NCBI GenBank assembly: GCA_023014365.1
Contig: JAEBUN010000001.1
Span: forward strand, 3,658,001-3,722,000
Direction: 5' to 3'
From: Lepiota brunneoincarnata
Lineage: Eukaryota > Basidiomycota > Agaricomycetes > Agaricales > Agaricaceae
Length of the DNA stretch: 64,000 nt
Each line of letters opens with the position of its first letter. Position 1 is the first letter of the stretch. Positions 11,101 through 21,502 of this stretch are shown here, in pieces. The position numbers were made by a program, and so were the translations under genes. Below the pieces are notes generated by a model. The model ran no database searches. It was not told the DNA's origin and saw only the letters and a program-made list of their open reading frames with translations.

Positions 11101-12093
11101 ATGATGTCTGGATCTAGGACCTGACCTCCTTGCATGGCTCAATGACCTCCTTCAGATCAACTACACCAAGATCGAGCAATGCGGTTCGGGAGGGGCTTAC
11201 TGCCAGGTACTTGACTCCATCTATGGTGAGTCTCGCGCGCCGCCAGCCGGAAGTGATGGCACTTAACTCTTGCCTCGCTCGACAAAAGGCGATGTGCCGA
11301 TGAACCGTGTGAAGATGAACGCGAGACACGAATATGAATACATAGCCAACTTCAAAGTCATGCAGAACGTGTTTAAAGCCAAGAAAATCGACAAGGTGCG
11401 TTATCCCTGACACAAAACAACCCCTGAACTTGGCACATACTGACATGTGAACAAACGACAAAAGCCCATTCCAGTCGAAAAGCTCGTGAAATGCAAGATG
11501 CAAGACAACCTCGAGTTTCTGCAGTGGATGAAAAAATTCTGGGACTCGAATTATGGTGGACAGGGGTATGATGCTGTTGCGCGACGTAAGGGTGTACCGC
11601 TCGAAGCACCTGCGACTGTTGCTCCTCTCCCGACCTCGCGTTCTGCAGGAGGACTTGGTGCAGGTAGTGCTGCAGGTTCTCGTGCGGGCGGACGAACGCC
11701 GATTGGTGGATTCCGTTCAGGGTCGGCGCAGCCCAACGAAGCGGTACAGCAGTTGCAGGCGCAGGTGAGGGACTTGAGTGGGCATTTGGAGGGGTTGGAG
11801 AAAGAGAGGGATTTTTATTTTGAAAAGGTTTGTCGAGTGTTGTGGGACAAGTAGATGATGTTGATTTTTTGGAACAGCTGCGCAATATTGAGATACTCGT
11901 GCAGACGCAGTTGGACCACCTCGAGACGACTGGGACGGAGGATATGACGCTGAACGAGATTCAAAAGATCTTGTACTCGACCGAGGTGAGTTTCGTCGTT
12001 GGTTATTCAATTTCAAATATCTCTTAATATGTCCCCCAGGAGGGCTTTGAGGTGCCTGAGAATGCGCCTGTAGACGAGGAAGAGACGTTCTGA
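11101..12093 (+). CDS. EB1-family microtubule plus-end tracking protein (Bim1/Mal3)
   Basis: EB1 proteins bind growing microtubule ends through an N-terminal calponin-homology domain and recruit partners through a C-terminal EB-homology coiled coil. The CH domain is clear: [20 protein letters not shown], then [20 protein letters not shown] and [13 protein letters not shown]. It is followed by a Gly/Ser-rich linker and a coiled coil ([20 protein letters not shown]). The tail is acidic and ends in EETF rather than the EEY/F of animal EB1. Exons: 11101-11225, 11289-11395, 11465-11827, 11878-11985, 12040-12093. The expected N terminus M(M)SGSRT+DLLAWL needs a +1 step near 11119, because the frame otherwise hits TGA. 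The start lies only 53 bp after the GLO3 stop. Confidence 0.88.
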
Positions 12094-12141
12094 GAATGAT
12101 AATATTAATTAATTAGTCTTTTTTTCTGATAATAAACACTC

Positions 12142-13503
12142 ATGTCAATCTGCACACTCATCCTCCCTCACGTCCCCTCCAGCCGGCGCAATGACCTCCT
12201 CGCTCTCCTCAAGTCTTCAAAAGCATTCCACGCCGCGACTGAACCTGTATTCTACTCTTACGTCGTCTTCACCAACGTACACCGTCTCCAGCTCTTTGCA
12301 CACACCATCCTCACGGTACCCCGTCTCGCAGCCTACGTCAAGACCTTTGGCACCAATCTGCAAGAGCTCCGTGCTTCCTCTCCGCGCGATGCCGTCGCCA
12401 TCGAACTCGTCATGTGTCGCGATTTTTGGGAGGGCATCCGTCGCACGCTACAATGCATGTCCTCTCTCGATGTTCTGGTCCTCGCGCAGATCCAGGGCAT
12501 CGAGATGGACCTCACCTGGGTCCTCGACGCACCTTTTCCTTTTCACCTCACCCAAGTCAAGCTTCACATCCCCTTTGATCACCATGTTGCCACCTTTCTC
12601 CGCCACCAGCCCACCCTCCGCACTGTCCAAATGTACGCCTACGACCCACCCCCGACTAGCGATCCATCCACAGAACCCATCCTTCCCATCTCTCTGCCCT
12701 TACTCACCCAATTTGATGGATCCCTCAGCGCCGCTCGATACATCCTTCCTTCCAACAACGACGCCACTCGCCACTCCCTACCACCACTCACCCACCTCCA
12801 ACTCCTCATCGACACAACACCCACACCCTTCCCAGCCTCCCTCCTCCCCTCCCTTACCCTGCTCTCACCCACCCTCCGCGGTCTCAGCCTCCTGGACATC
12901 CCAAAAGACACATCCACACCTCTCCTCACCCTCCTCGCAAATGCCCACCCCCTCTCCGACACCCTCACTCACCTCTCCCATCTCTACCTCCCCTTTCCCG
13001 CTCCTGGACACTCACCCGAACGCGTACAATTTCTAGGCGCGTTGATTAAATTGCGTCGATTGCGTAGTATCGAGGTGACTTTGAATGCTTGGGAGACAGC
13101 AGTTGGGCCTACTACCACTGGTCGGCGACGGCTCGCTATCAACCAGCAGCAGCAGCAGCAGAAGCAGCAACAAGACCCAATCCCAACACCCGCTGCACAA
13201 AAAGCTCTCGCGGCTGAAATGAAGACTTATTGTCCTACCCTCCGCACCATCGCCTTTTGGATCGGTAAAACGAGGTTTAGGTGGATGTTTGTCGCCGATG
13301 GTGGGGATAATAATACCACTGCTGCTACTAGCCTTGGCGACCAACACCACCACTACCATCATCAGAACCATGGGCTTTGTGGTGGTAGTGGTAGTGGTAG
13401 TGGTAGTGGTAGACTTGAAAATGCCGCTGTGGACGGGGAATGGCAGCACCGGGTTGATACGAATCAGTGGCCTGCTCTCAGTAATTTGTGGTGTACGTGC
13501 TGA
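12142..13503 (+). CDS. F-box-like/LRR protein, single exon
   Basis: A 453-codon uninterrupted frame. The N terminus reads like the second half of an F-box followed by the Agaricomycete pattern KSSKAFHAATEPVFYSYVVF and repeated leucine-rich segments (LPLLTQFDGSL, LTHLQLLID, LSHLYLPF). Near the C terminus are a Gln-rich tract (CAG repeats, 13144-13170), a His-rich tract and a Gly/Ser repeat (13378-13410). Such proteins are often substrate receptors of SCF ubiquitin ligases, but the binding partner cannot be told. The start is 48 bp after the EB1 stop, so an unrecognised upstream exon or an alternative start is possible. Confidence 0.65.
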   Translation: MSICTLILPHVPSSRRNDLLALLKSSKAFHAATEPVFYSYVVFTNVHRLQLFAHTILTVPRLAAYVKTFGTNLQELRASSPRDAVAIELVMCRDFWEGIRRTLQCMSSLDVLVLAQIQGIEMDLTWVLDAPFPFHLTQVKLHIPFDHHVATFLRHQPTLRTVQMYAYDPPPTSDPSTEPILPISLPLLTQFDGSLSAARYILPSNNDATRHSLPPLTHLQLLIDTTPTPFPASLLPSLTLLSPTLRGLSLLDIPKDTSTPLLTLLANAHPLSDTLTHLSHLYLPFPAPGHSPERVQFLGALIKLRRLRSIEVTLNAWETAVGPTTTGRRRLAINQQQQQQKQQQDPIPTPAAQKALAAEMKTYCPTLRTIAFWIGKTRFRWMFVADGGDNNTTAATSLGDQHHHYHHQNHGLCGGSGSGSGSGRLENAAVDGEWQHRVDTNQWPALSNLWCTC

Positions 13504-13884
13504 AGGGAAAAAGTTGGAATGATTTTTTCTCATGATTGATAGCATGCTTGTCTTTTTTTTTGGACTTGTTGATGTAGTATGCATCGCCATACGGGCCAAC
13601 TATCTGTTAAGTATCGGCTAAGTCGGCTATCGCTCGACATCATCATATCCATATAGGGCCCTGAGATCGGATTTGACATACGTTATTCAAAAAAACCCTG
13701 TGATATGTCCTTGGGCGGAAACGAATCTCCAATCCTCATCAACACCGTTTATATAAATATTAGAGTAAATAATCTACTTTGTCTACAAATGATAACGTCA
13801 TAAAAATACAATCATGGAAACAAATTATCTACAGTGTTTTTGTTTTCAAAATGGGTCATCAACAAGGCATAAAAAGATTCATTT
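13504..13884. other. Convergent 3' intergenic region
   Basis: Lies between the plus-strand F-box-like gene and the minus-strand transporter. AT-rich text with AATAAA-like stretches, consistent with two 3' ends. Nothing else seen. Confidence 0.4.
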
Positions 13885-15658
13885 TCACACTCGTGCAAAC
13901 ACCCTCTTCTCAACTGCCATTCTCGCTCCTAAAATCCCAAGAGAGCCGACGATAACCGTACACCCCGAGAACACAATCATACCTACAAACGAATGGCGGT
14001 CGTTGCGCGCGTACAAGGCACCTGCCGCCGGGTTTCCGAGGAGCGATCTGTGTTATGCAGTTGTCAATCAATTGCACATGGGGATAACGATTAGAATGGA
14101 GAGGAGAGAGAGAGAGAACCACGGCGTGGGCTATTTCCGTCGCGAAACGCCCAACGTCGAATAACACAAACAAAAAGAAAAAGAACATTGTAAGGTCTGT
14201 TTGTACTCACGGCACCGAAATCACGCTATACAACATCCCCAACCTCGTCCCAACCTTACCCCCTTCGGAAATATGCGCAACACAGGGCGTCAACACCGAC
14301 ACAAACGCGCCCGATACAAACCCATATACGCCCGCAAACACTCCCACTCCAACCAAACCCGTCGCAGGAAGCCACAACGCCAGTATCGACAGTCCAGAAA
14401 AAAACGCGGCGGGCGTGAGGAGGTTAAAGTACCCGATGGCATCGGAGATGTATGCGGGTGCGATTCGTCCGAATATACCGCCTGCGTTCATGATCGAGAG
14501 AATGTAGAAGCAGAGATGAGGTGAGACGTGGAGGTGGTGTCCTGCGTACTCGGAAATGTAAAAAAATGGGATGTACAATCCTTTTGCTTTTTGTTCAAAG
14601 ATACCCGTGATGGTATTAATGATGGGCACGTACCCAGTGCAACAAAGCTGCTTCCGAAGGCCAAGAATGAAAACCGAGGATCTTTGAATGCCATCAAGTC
14701 AATGTAAGGTCCGGATTGTCTAGGACGCCAAGAGGTGCCATTCGACACCATCAGGACAGCCAGTACGCATCCTACCCCGCTGACCAGAGCAGATACCCTC
14801 ACAGCCCACGCAAAACCGACTTTCTCGAATAGGTTCTGAAGCATGATCGGATAGACTACGCCACCTGTATAACACGTTCACATATACATATGGGAAAGCG
14901 ACAATAACGGGGGGTTGAGATGGGGAGAACGGGGGGAAAGGGTTTACTCACCAACGCTGGAACCCGCTGCTGCGATCCCCAAAGCTGTCGCACGATACTT
15001 TGTAAAATAGGTTGTTATGCTCGCTAAAGCAGGGTAGAACCTAAGCAACTAAAGGATTCATTTCTTCTTGCTTCTTGGAGGAAAATACCGGAAAAACTTA
15101 CATGAAAGCAACCCCAAGCCCAAACAAAAGCCCTTGCGCCAGAATGTAATGCCAGTAGTGCACCGATATGCTTGTCAGCACTAGACTGAGTGTGAAGACT
15201 ACGGAGCCAACGATCAAGAGTCCAGTCGGGCCATAAGCGTCGAAGCAGTGTCCAATAGGTGCACCCTAGAAGTTTAATGTGAATCAAGCTCGGGCAGATC
15301 AGAGAGAGGGGGCATCGACTCTTACGGAAAGAAAGAATATGAGAAGTTGGAGAGAGCCAATCCAGGATATCGTAGATTGCGATAGCTTGTCAAGCTGGTG
15401 GTTCGTGTACCACGTCTGAAACGTCCCAAACGCGTTCATTTGTCCAAACGTAACAAACAGGGCGAGAAAACCCCCAAAGACAGTCAGGTATCCCTTAATG
15501 CCCCCCTGGAAGTCCTGCTTTCGCGATGACGACGACGACCAACATCCGGCTTCGTCTTGTGCTCCCGCGACCGAAGCTGAGGGCGTGTGAGTAGTTGCGG
15601 CCGTTGGCGCTGGATCGATTGAACCGGGTTGAGTGTCGCATTTCTCGTGGTCGTGCAT
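13885..15658 (-). CDS. MFS transporter, monocarboxylate-transporter-like (MCH type)
   Basis: A 12-helix major facilitator of the fungal MCT/MCH type. The cytosolic N-terminal tail is hydrophilic. Helix 1 reads GGFLALFVTFGQMNAFGTFQ, followed by SQSTISWIGSLQ. The loop GAPIGHCFDAYGPTGLL, then YFTKYRATALGIAAAGSSVGG and the repeat-2 entry GLYIPFFYISEYA are all typical. Exons: 15326-15658, 15102-15265, 14952-15040, 14634-14864, 14211-14580, 13885-14047; every phase fits and there is no frame problem. I chose the ATG at 15658 (MHDHEK), the first in frame. Substrate is unknown; fungal relatives include riboflavin and monocarboxylate carriers. Confidence 0.85.
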
Positions 15659-17178
15659 GTGCGCGCGACCAGAGCACGCGAGCACTCGGTAGAGATATAG
15701 GAACGGGGCTGTCGGAAGAGTTCGAAATGAGACCTACGGCACTTGGTGCCACAAGAGTCTTATACCCATGGCAGGGTCCATCAATCTAGATACGATGGAG
15801 AGTCCGAAACCCATCCAAGCATTTGAGAATGAAAGCTTGATCGCGGACCTTACCGTCAGGTAACATCCCGACGATGCCAGACCAGTGCAATCAAGGGATC
15901 TCGAAAGCCCAGATGGCCACTAGAGATATGACGTAACCCTTGCATTCTCCTATGTCCATCGCTAGCCTGTACAAGTGGGGGAAGCAAGCGTGAAAAGTGT
16001 GGAAGGAAATACGCGCTGGTGATGAATTAGACCAGTTATGAAAAAAATGCGTATCAACCACAAACAGGAAAGGATGGTTGTGCAAAGGGCCGAACGTCCC
16101 GGAGCTGCGGATCCTGGATGCAGAGACGTGGATAAGCCTCCTGAGCATAGCGCGACAGTTGGCGTGCATGTTGTATCAGAAAAGCATTGCTCTCCTTCAA
16201 CGATGTGCTTCGCGGCAAAGGCCGTTGAACGCCCTATTTGCGGGGGGCCTTTAGCCGGGCAGCCCTGTACATGGACACACACAGCCTAGGAAGCGTGAGA
16301 TCGACTACAAGGACTAGTATTGTTGGGAGATTTGTCCTGTGATGCGTGGAGCGTACGCCAGGTCAAACTCGACGTGTGAAGATCAAGCGTTGCGCTATGT
16401 TTAGCGAATATGGATATGGAAACGAGCGGCTCGCATAGGCCTGGCGGTGCTTTGGCCTATTTCCAGTATAGCCCTCTATCACTGTGTCGCTCAGTAACTG
16501 AACCCCGGCAGGAACTGTGAAAGGGACTTGCTAAGCAGTATACATAGACTCGATCTTTTTCTCGCCAGATAGTTTGCGATGGTCCAGGATATTAGTAATC
16601 GGGAAAATGGAAGGGGAAGAGGGACGGATGTTTATCCGGGGATAACGAGGGGCGGAAACGCGATTCTGTTTATAGGGGCTGTTTTGCAATGGAATATTCA
16701 GCCAGACTAAAAGTGTCCTATTATCTTCTCACCTTGTCAATGAGTCAGTTACAAAAGCGGTTACTAGGCAAACATTTTTGCCCATTACTATCCGCACAAT
16801 CCTCGAGGCAGAAACGAAGGGTAGTTTATCGACTTCCGGCCATGAATTCATGTCCATTGCTGGGCGCTGGGATTCCAACAGTTCTTCCTGAATACAACTC
16901 TGCACTTAGGTAACAATGACATATTATGGGTGGCTAGTAGGTGGCGTCGGTGTTTCGGTGAATAATGGGCGTGTTGTCATTAATAAATCGACCAGGTTCG
17001 ACGAGTGTATTCACCGTGTGGACTGGAATAGGACAATGATCTGTCATGGCTTCGCAATGACCACAGCGGACCCGTAACCACAAAATCAGCCGAATACTTA
17101 GGCCAGGACTTCGGATGACTACGGAAAGTGTCAAGCTCATCAAGTGAATAAAACAACTGAGGGCACACGAGGGAGCCG
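15659..17178. other. Intergenic, no gene recognised
   Basis: Short frames only, none with motifs or convincing splice partners. The left end should hold the transporter promoter; the right end is the 3' side of the coiled-coil gene. Confidence 0.35.
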
Positions 17179-18133
17179 TTACGTCGCTTTCCCTTCCACG
17201 GTCCGCGAACGTGAAGCTTTCAACATTCTGTATCGCGCGATAGCCTTCTCCCGCTCCGCCTCCATCATTGTTTTCTGTGCCATCGAAAGCACCCCTTCCT
17301 GCTTTCCGCCCGCAGCTGCTCCCCGAGGAATGTTCTTAATTTCTGGGGGAGCCTGAGCAACGTCATTTAAGGGCCGTGGAGCAGATGTAGAAAGGGTCTC
17401 AAACTCTTTCGGTCGGTCAGCGTGCTTGTCCTTCTTTAGACCCGTCTGTCTCGCATCTGAAGATGGCGGTGGCGACAATTGTTCACGTAACAGAGAATGT
17501 TCACTTGATTTGGAGAGTGTCCGTGACTTGCTGTTGCGAGATTCTCTGCCTTTCCTCTTAGCCTCGAGCTCAGCATTGTGCACTTTCCGTCCGACGGCCT
17601 TAGAAGTTTGCACTGCGGATCGAACTAGGGGCCGCATGTCATCCTCTACCCTCCTGCGTTGGCCCATGAGTTAAGTCGAAATTGAAGGAGGGTAAATGAA
17701 CGGAGTCTCACCTATAGAAATGTTGTATCGACTCTCCTGGTTTAATCTTCAGTGAGATCCCATCCACCTTTCTGCGTTTGTCTCTGTTTCTAGCATCAAT
17801 TCCCTCCTGCTCTGGCTTCCGTTTCTTTTTGTATTCTTCCCGTATTTCGAGAGCATTCACGACTCGTGCTGCAGACTTGGGCACCCTCTCATTAGCGATC
17901 GTCGAGCCCTCTATGGGCGCAAGGTTTGAGCCGCTATTCCGAGTGATGTAAGCCGTAGGCCCCCAAACAATATAGATTGTACCGCTTACTCTTGCCTCTG
18001 CCGCTCTTCCCGCACAGAGCGCTTTGCTCTTTTGTGCGGCATTTTCAGCAGTAATCGGTTCGTGGTCAGCTCGAAGAGATGGTATGCCTATTTGTCCTTG
18101 TCCGATTTCAATAGTAGAACCAAACAGTATCAA
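17179..18133 (-). CDS. Basic, coiled-coil nuclear-type protein, family not certain
   Basis: Two exons, 17712-18133 and 17179-17653, join in phase across a GTGAGA...CGCAG intron to give IKPGESIQHFYR/RVEDDMRPLV. The protein is rich in Lys, Arg and Glu, with bipartite nuclear-localisation-like patches (EEYKKKRKPEQ, RNRDKRRKVDG) and a C-terminal helix (MEAEREKAIARYRMLKASR). The GES..FYRRVE block recalls fungal relatives of CCDC137, but that is from memory. The 5' end is not solved: no ATG stands at the start of the frame, so an exon upstream of 18133 is likely. Confidence 0.55.
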
Positions 18134-18931
18134 ATATCCTCCTTGGCCATTATCGTCCCTGACTCTGGAGTGTGTCTGACTACCTAAAACATTTCCTCAA
18201 GAATGCCCATTGGAAGCAACTGGCAGCCGCGGACCCTACCGCGAACAGTCACTACACATAGTCATTTCCAGAAAAGCAACCATTGAGACACCACCAGGCA
18301 GTGGAGTGCGGTATTGCCAACACTTCATTTCTCCGAGAACTATTCCGGGGCAACTAACAACGTGATCGCGAAACACAAGTGCGGATCTCCCTATGAACAA
18401 ACGGAGGTCAACACCCAACGGACTCCCACACTGCACCATATGATGTTGCCATAATGCTACCTCTTATCGCAAGAAATCTCGCAGCCCTCGCTATCCATAC
18501 TCGAGCTATTTATGGAGCCCATGCGCTCTGACTCATTTCGATAGCAATTAACCCACGGATGCTGGTTCTTCAAATGACCAAGCTCAGAGTGACCTCTTCA
18601 ACCCCAAATTACTCATCGAATTCCTACCGTATGGAGGTCTGTGGAAGAATATTGCCTTGTGTTTCGATGGTCGTAACGCGCTCATTAGCACTTCAGAGAT
18701 AGAAAGAACCGCCGAAGCACATGGTCAATGAGCTCGACCGACTTCGATGCGCGGAGAGACTTCCGGGATGACATTCCTGCTGGCCTCATCTATCTGCTGT
18801 GACCGATACACCTGACTATTATATTTCCAACTACGTCGATCTTGACCAGCATGGCTTCCGTGTCCTCATATAAAGCTGTGGAACTCCCGCTAAGCATGCA
18901 TTAACGAGCATCAAGTCCAAGCTAGTTCAAT
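18134..18931. promoter_or_regulatory. Intergenic with TATAAA upstream of the carboxypeptidase gene
   Basis: TATAAA at 18869-18874 sits 58 nt before the S10 peptidase ATG at 18932. The remainder shows no gene I can support. Confidence 0.45.
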
Positions 18932-21029
18932 ATGAACCTCCTTAGGCTCTCAATCTTATCTCTTGTTCCTGTCGCTGCATACGCAGGCCAGATTCCTGTC
19001 ATAGATGGCATCGTTGGAGGAGTCGGAAACGCAACGGATACCGTCGAGCCGTCTGTTCTAAACACCGCGGCTACTAATCCTGGGCACCTCCGGTTTGTGC
19101 AGAACTCTGGAGTCTGTGGTAAGGAGTGTTTTCCGTCTAACAACACCATGCCGCCTAACACAAGAAAGAAACTACCCCGGGAGTGAACCAGGCGTCTGGT
19201 TATGGTGATTTGACCGCAACTCAAAGCATTTGGTGCGCAATCCTTTATGCCCACCTCTATTGTCAATCAATGAGTTCTAGGTTTTGGTTTTTCGAGTCAC
19301 GCAAAAATCCTGACACCGCACCACTTGCCCTCTGGTTCAACGGCGGAGTATGTTAACTTAATATTATAGATACTACCCTAATGGCTACGATAACACAGCC
19401 CGGTAGCTCTAGCATGATCGGTCTGCTTCAGGAACTCGGACCCTGCCGCATCACCAACGACAGTCGCTCCGTCACACTCAACCCGTTCTCATGGAACAAT
19501 GAAGCCAACTTGCTGTTCATAGATCAACCTGTTGGCGTTGGTTTCTCGCACGGAGACTTGCATGTTGGAACTTCCCAGCAAGCAGCGGCGGATGTCTGGA
19601 CCTTTATGCAAATTTTCTTTGCTGACCCACGTTTCTCCAAGTACCGGACGAATAACCTGGCAATCTGGACCGAATCGTAAATATATCATGGCTGACTCTT
19701 GACCGTGTTGTTCATTGCTCGTAGGTATGGCGGTCATTACGGTCCGACATTTGCCGCGTAAGTTCTTGAGGATAGACTTGTAGAATTAAATTAATATCTA
19801 ACCCAGGCACTTCTTGGAACAAAACGCTGCTATTGACGCTGGCACTGTTTCCGGTGTAAAATTAAATCTCAAAGTACTCGGGGTTGGCGACGGTCTTACA
19901 GTAAGTGTATATCATGGAGCAGAGACAGTCTACATCTAACGACCGGTCTCAGGACCCTCTCGTTCAATACCCTGGTTATATTGCATATGCTGGGAATAAC
20001 CCATACCATGCTCTCGTGTCGTCCTCCGTTATCACTCGCGCTAATACGGCTTGGACGCGATCAGGTGGTTGCCAAAGTCAGGTCGGTGATTCTCATGAAC
20101 GGCATCGAAACCATCCTCACGTTTTTCGTAACAGATCACGAATTGCTACAATACCGGCGCCAATTCTGTTTGCTCAGCAGCTCAGAGCTTCTGCAATAAC
20201 AATATTCTATCCCCGTTGGCAGGACCCTGGGACGTAAGTCACTGATTTTGAATTACCATTACTCTGCAGCCGTCCGGGATTCCTGCTGAGCTACCGTTTT
20301 CTCAGGTTTATTATGTGCCGACGCGCGACCCCGATCCATACCCTCCAGCTATCTCGAGCTTCTTGAATTCCATCGCTTCAAGGATCGGAGCAGAGTCGAC
20401 CTGGCAACAGAGCAATAGAAATGTTTATAACAACTTCGCTGCCACAGGTACGCGACCAATTCACCCTTGATCCTACGGGCTCATATGAATTGCTAGGTGA
20501 CTGGATGCACAACTCCCGACCAAATCTTGAGACTGTTATTAATGCTGGCGTAAGTCTAAAACATCCAAATGCACACCTGGAGTTTTGCTGATCTCTCCTG
20601 ACGCTCGTAGGTCAGGACAATTGTCTATGATGGTGATGCTGTCAGTCCTTCGGCCACTTTGTGATCGAGGTTCGGATAGGCTCAATGCGTTCACAGGACT
20701 ATATCTTGAACTTCAATGGCGTTGAAGCCATGGTGGACGCCCTAAACACTAAATTTAGTTCGGTCTACAAAGCTCAAGCATTTTCATCCTTTAACGTCAG
20801 CGGTCAAGCCGCCGGAATATTTAAGAACGCCGGCACATTCTCGTATCTCCGCTTCTTCGGCGCAGGCCACGAAGTGCCTGCTTACAAGGTTAGGCACACG
20901 CTTTACTCCGGAATCACGATCCCATTTCACTGAATTGCCCATCTGTAGTTTGGAACCCTTGCAGTGGGACAAGCAGCGGCACAAATGTTCACTCAGATCA
21001 TGAGGGACCAATCCATCTCCTCAACTTGA
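18932..21029 (+). CDS. Secreted serine carboxypeptidase, family S10
   Basis: A carboxypeptidase-Y-like enzyme that removes C-terminal residues in vacuole or outside the cell. A signal peptide ([17 protein letters not shown]) opens the protein. Family blocks are complete: [29 protein letters not shown], the nucleophile in TESYGGHYGP, the Asp in VYDGDADYI and the His in [11 protein letters not shown]. Thirteen exons: 18932-19118, 19169-19232, 19281-19347, 19399-19676, 19725-19757, 19807-19900, 19953-20081, 20135-20233, 20306-20447, 20497-20549, 20611-20640, 20697-20888, 20949-21029. All introns are GT-AG and all phases fit, so the gene looks functional. Several Asn-X-Ser/Thr sites support secretion. 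Confidence 0.92.
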
Positions 21030-21502
21030 AATTGTCGGCACCGATGTCCCTGGTAAACGTGACAAAGGAGTCAGCTGGGACATTCTTCTTAAAGGAGAAT
21101 TCAAGTAGTCAAAAAATGATATCGCATTCATGTTACATATTGCACAATATGCTGAGCCCTTATTTGTTGGGGAATGAAATGAAGACCTCTTTCTTCAATG
21201 TTCACGAACTGCAAAACGACCAGGAGCTAGAGCCATAACTTCTTTCCTGGAATGATCATGTGTAGTCCTGGGAACCTGGACCCAATACTTCGTGCTATCC
21301 TTGAGATGCATATAGAAGGCCTAATTGATTTGCATGGCATTAACGGGGAAAGACCACAATATATGGGGATGATTTCCCCATGATCTCCCACAGGCTGATG
21401 CGGGTGAATTAATTAAACGATGATACCCTCTATTAATAATCTGATAGTGTCCTTTAAATAAGGATACCCACCAGTACCACAGAGAACGCCCACTCCACCA
21501 CC
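21030..21502. other. Intergenic between S10 peptidase and ThDP enzyme
   Basis: AT-rich. It should contain the promoter of the ThDP-enzyme gene at its right end. No clear TATA box or other element seen. Confidence 0.35.

Noticed and set aside
5040..11125. Frame offsets explained by missing GC in GCGC sites only
   Set aside because: Many GCGC tetramers remain in the same genes (for example near 10391), and the EB1 offset has no GC next to it.
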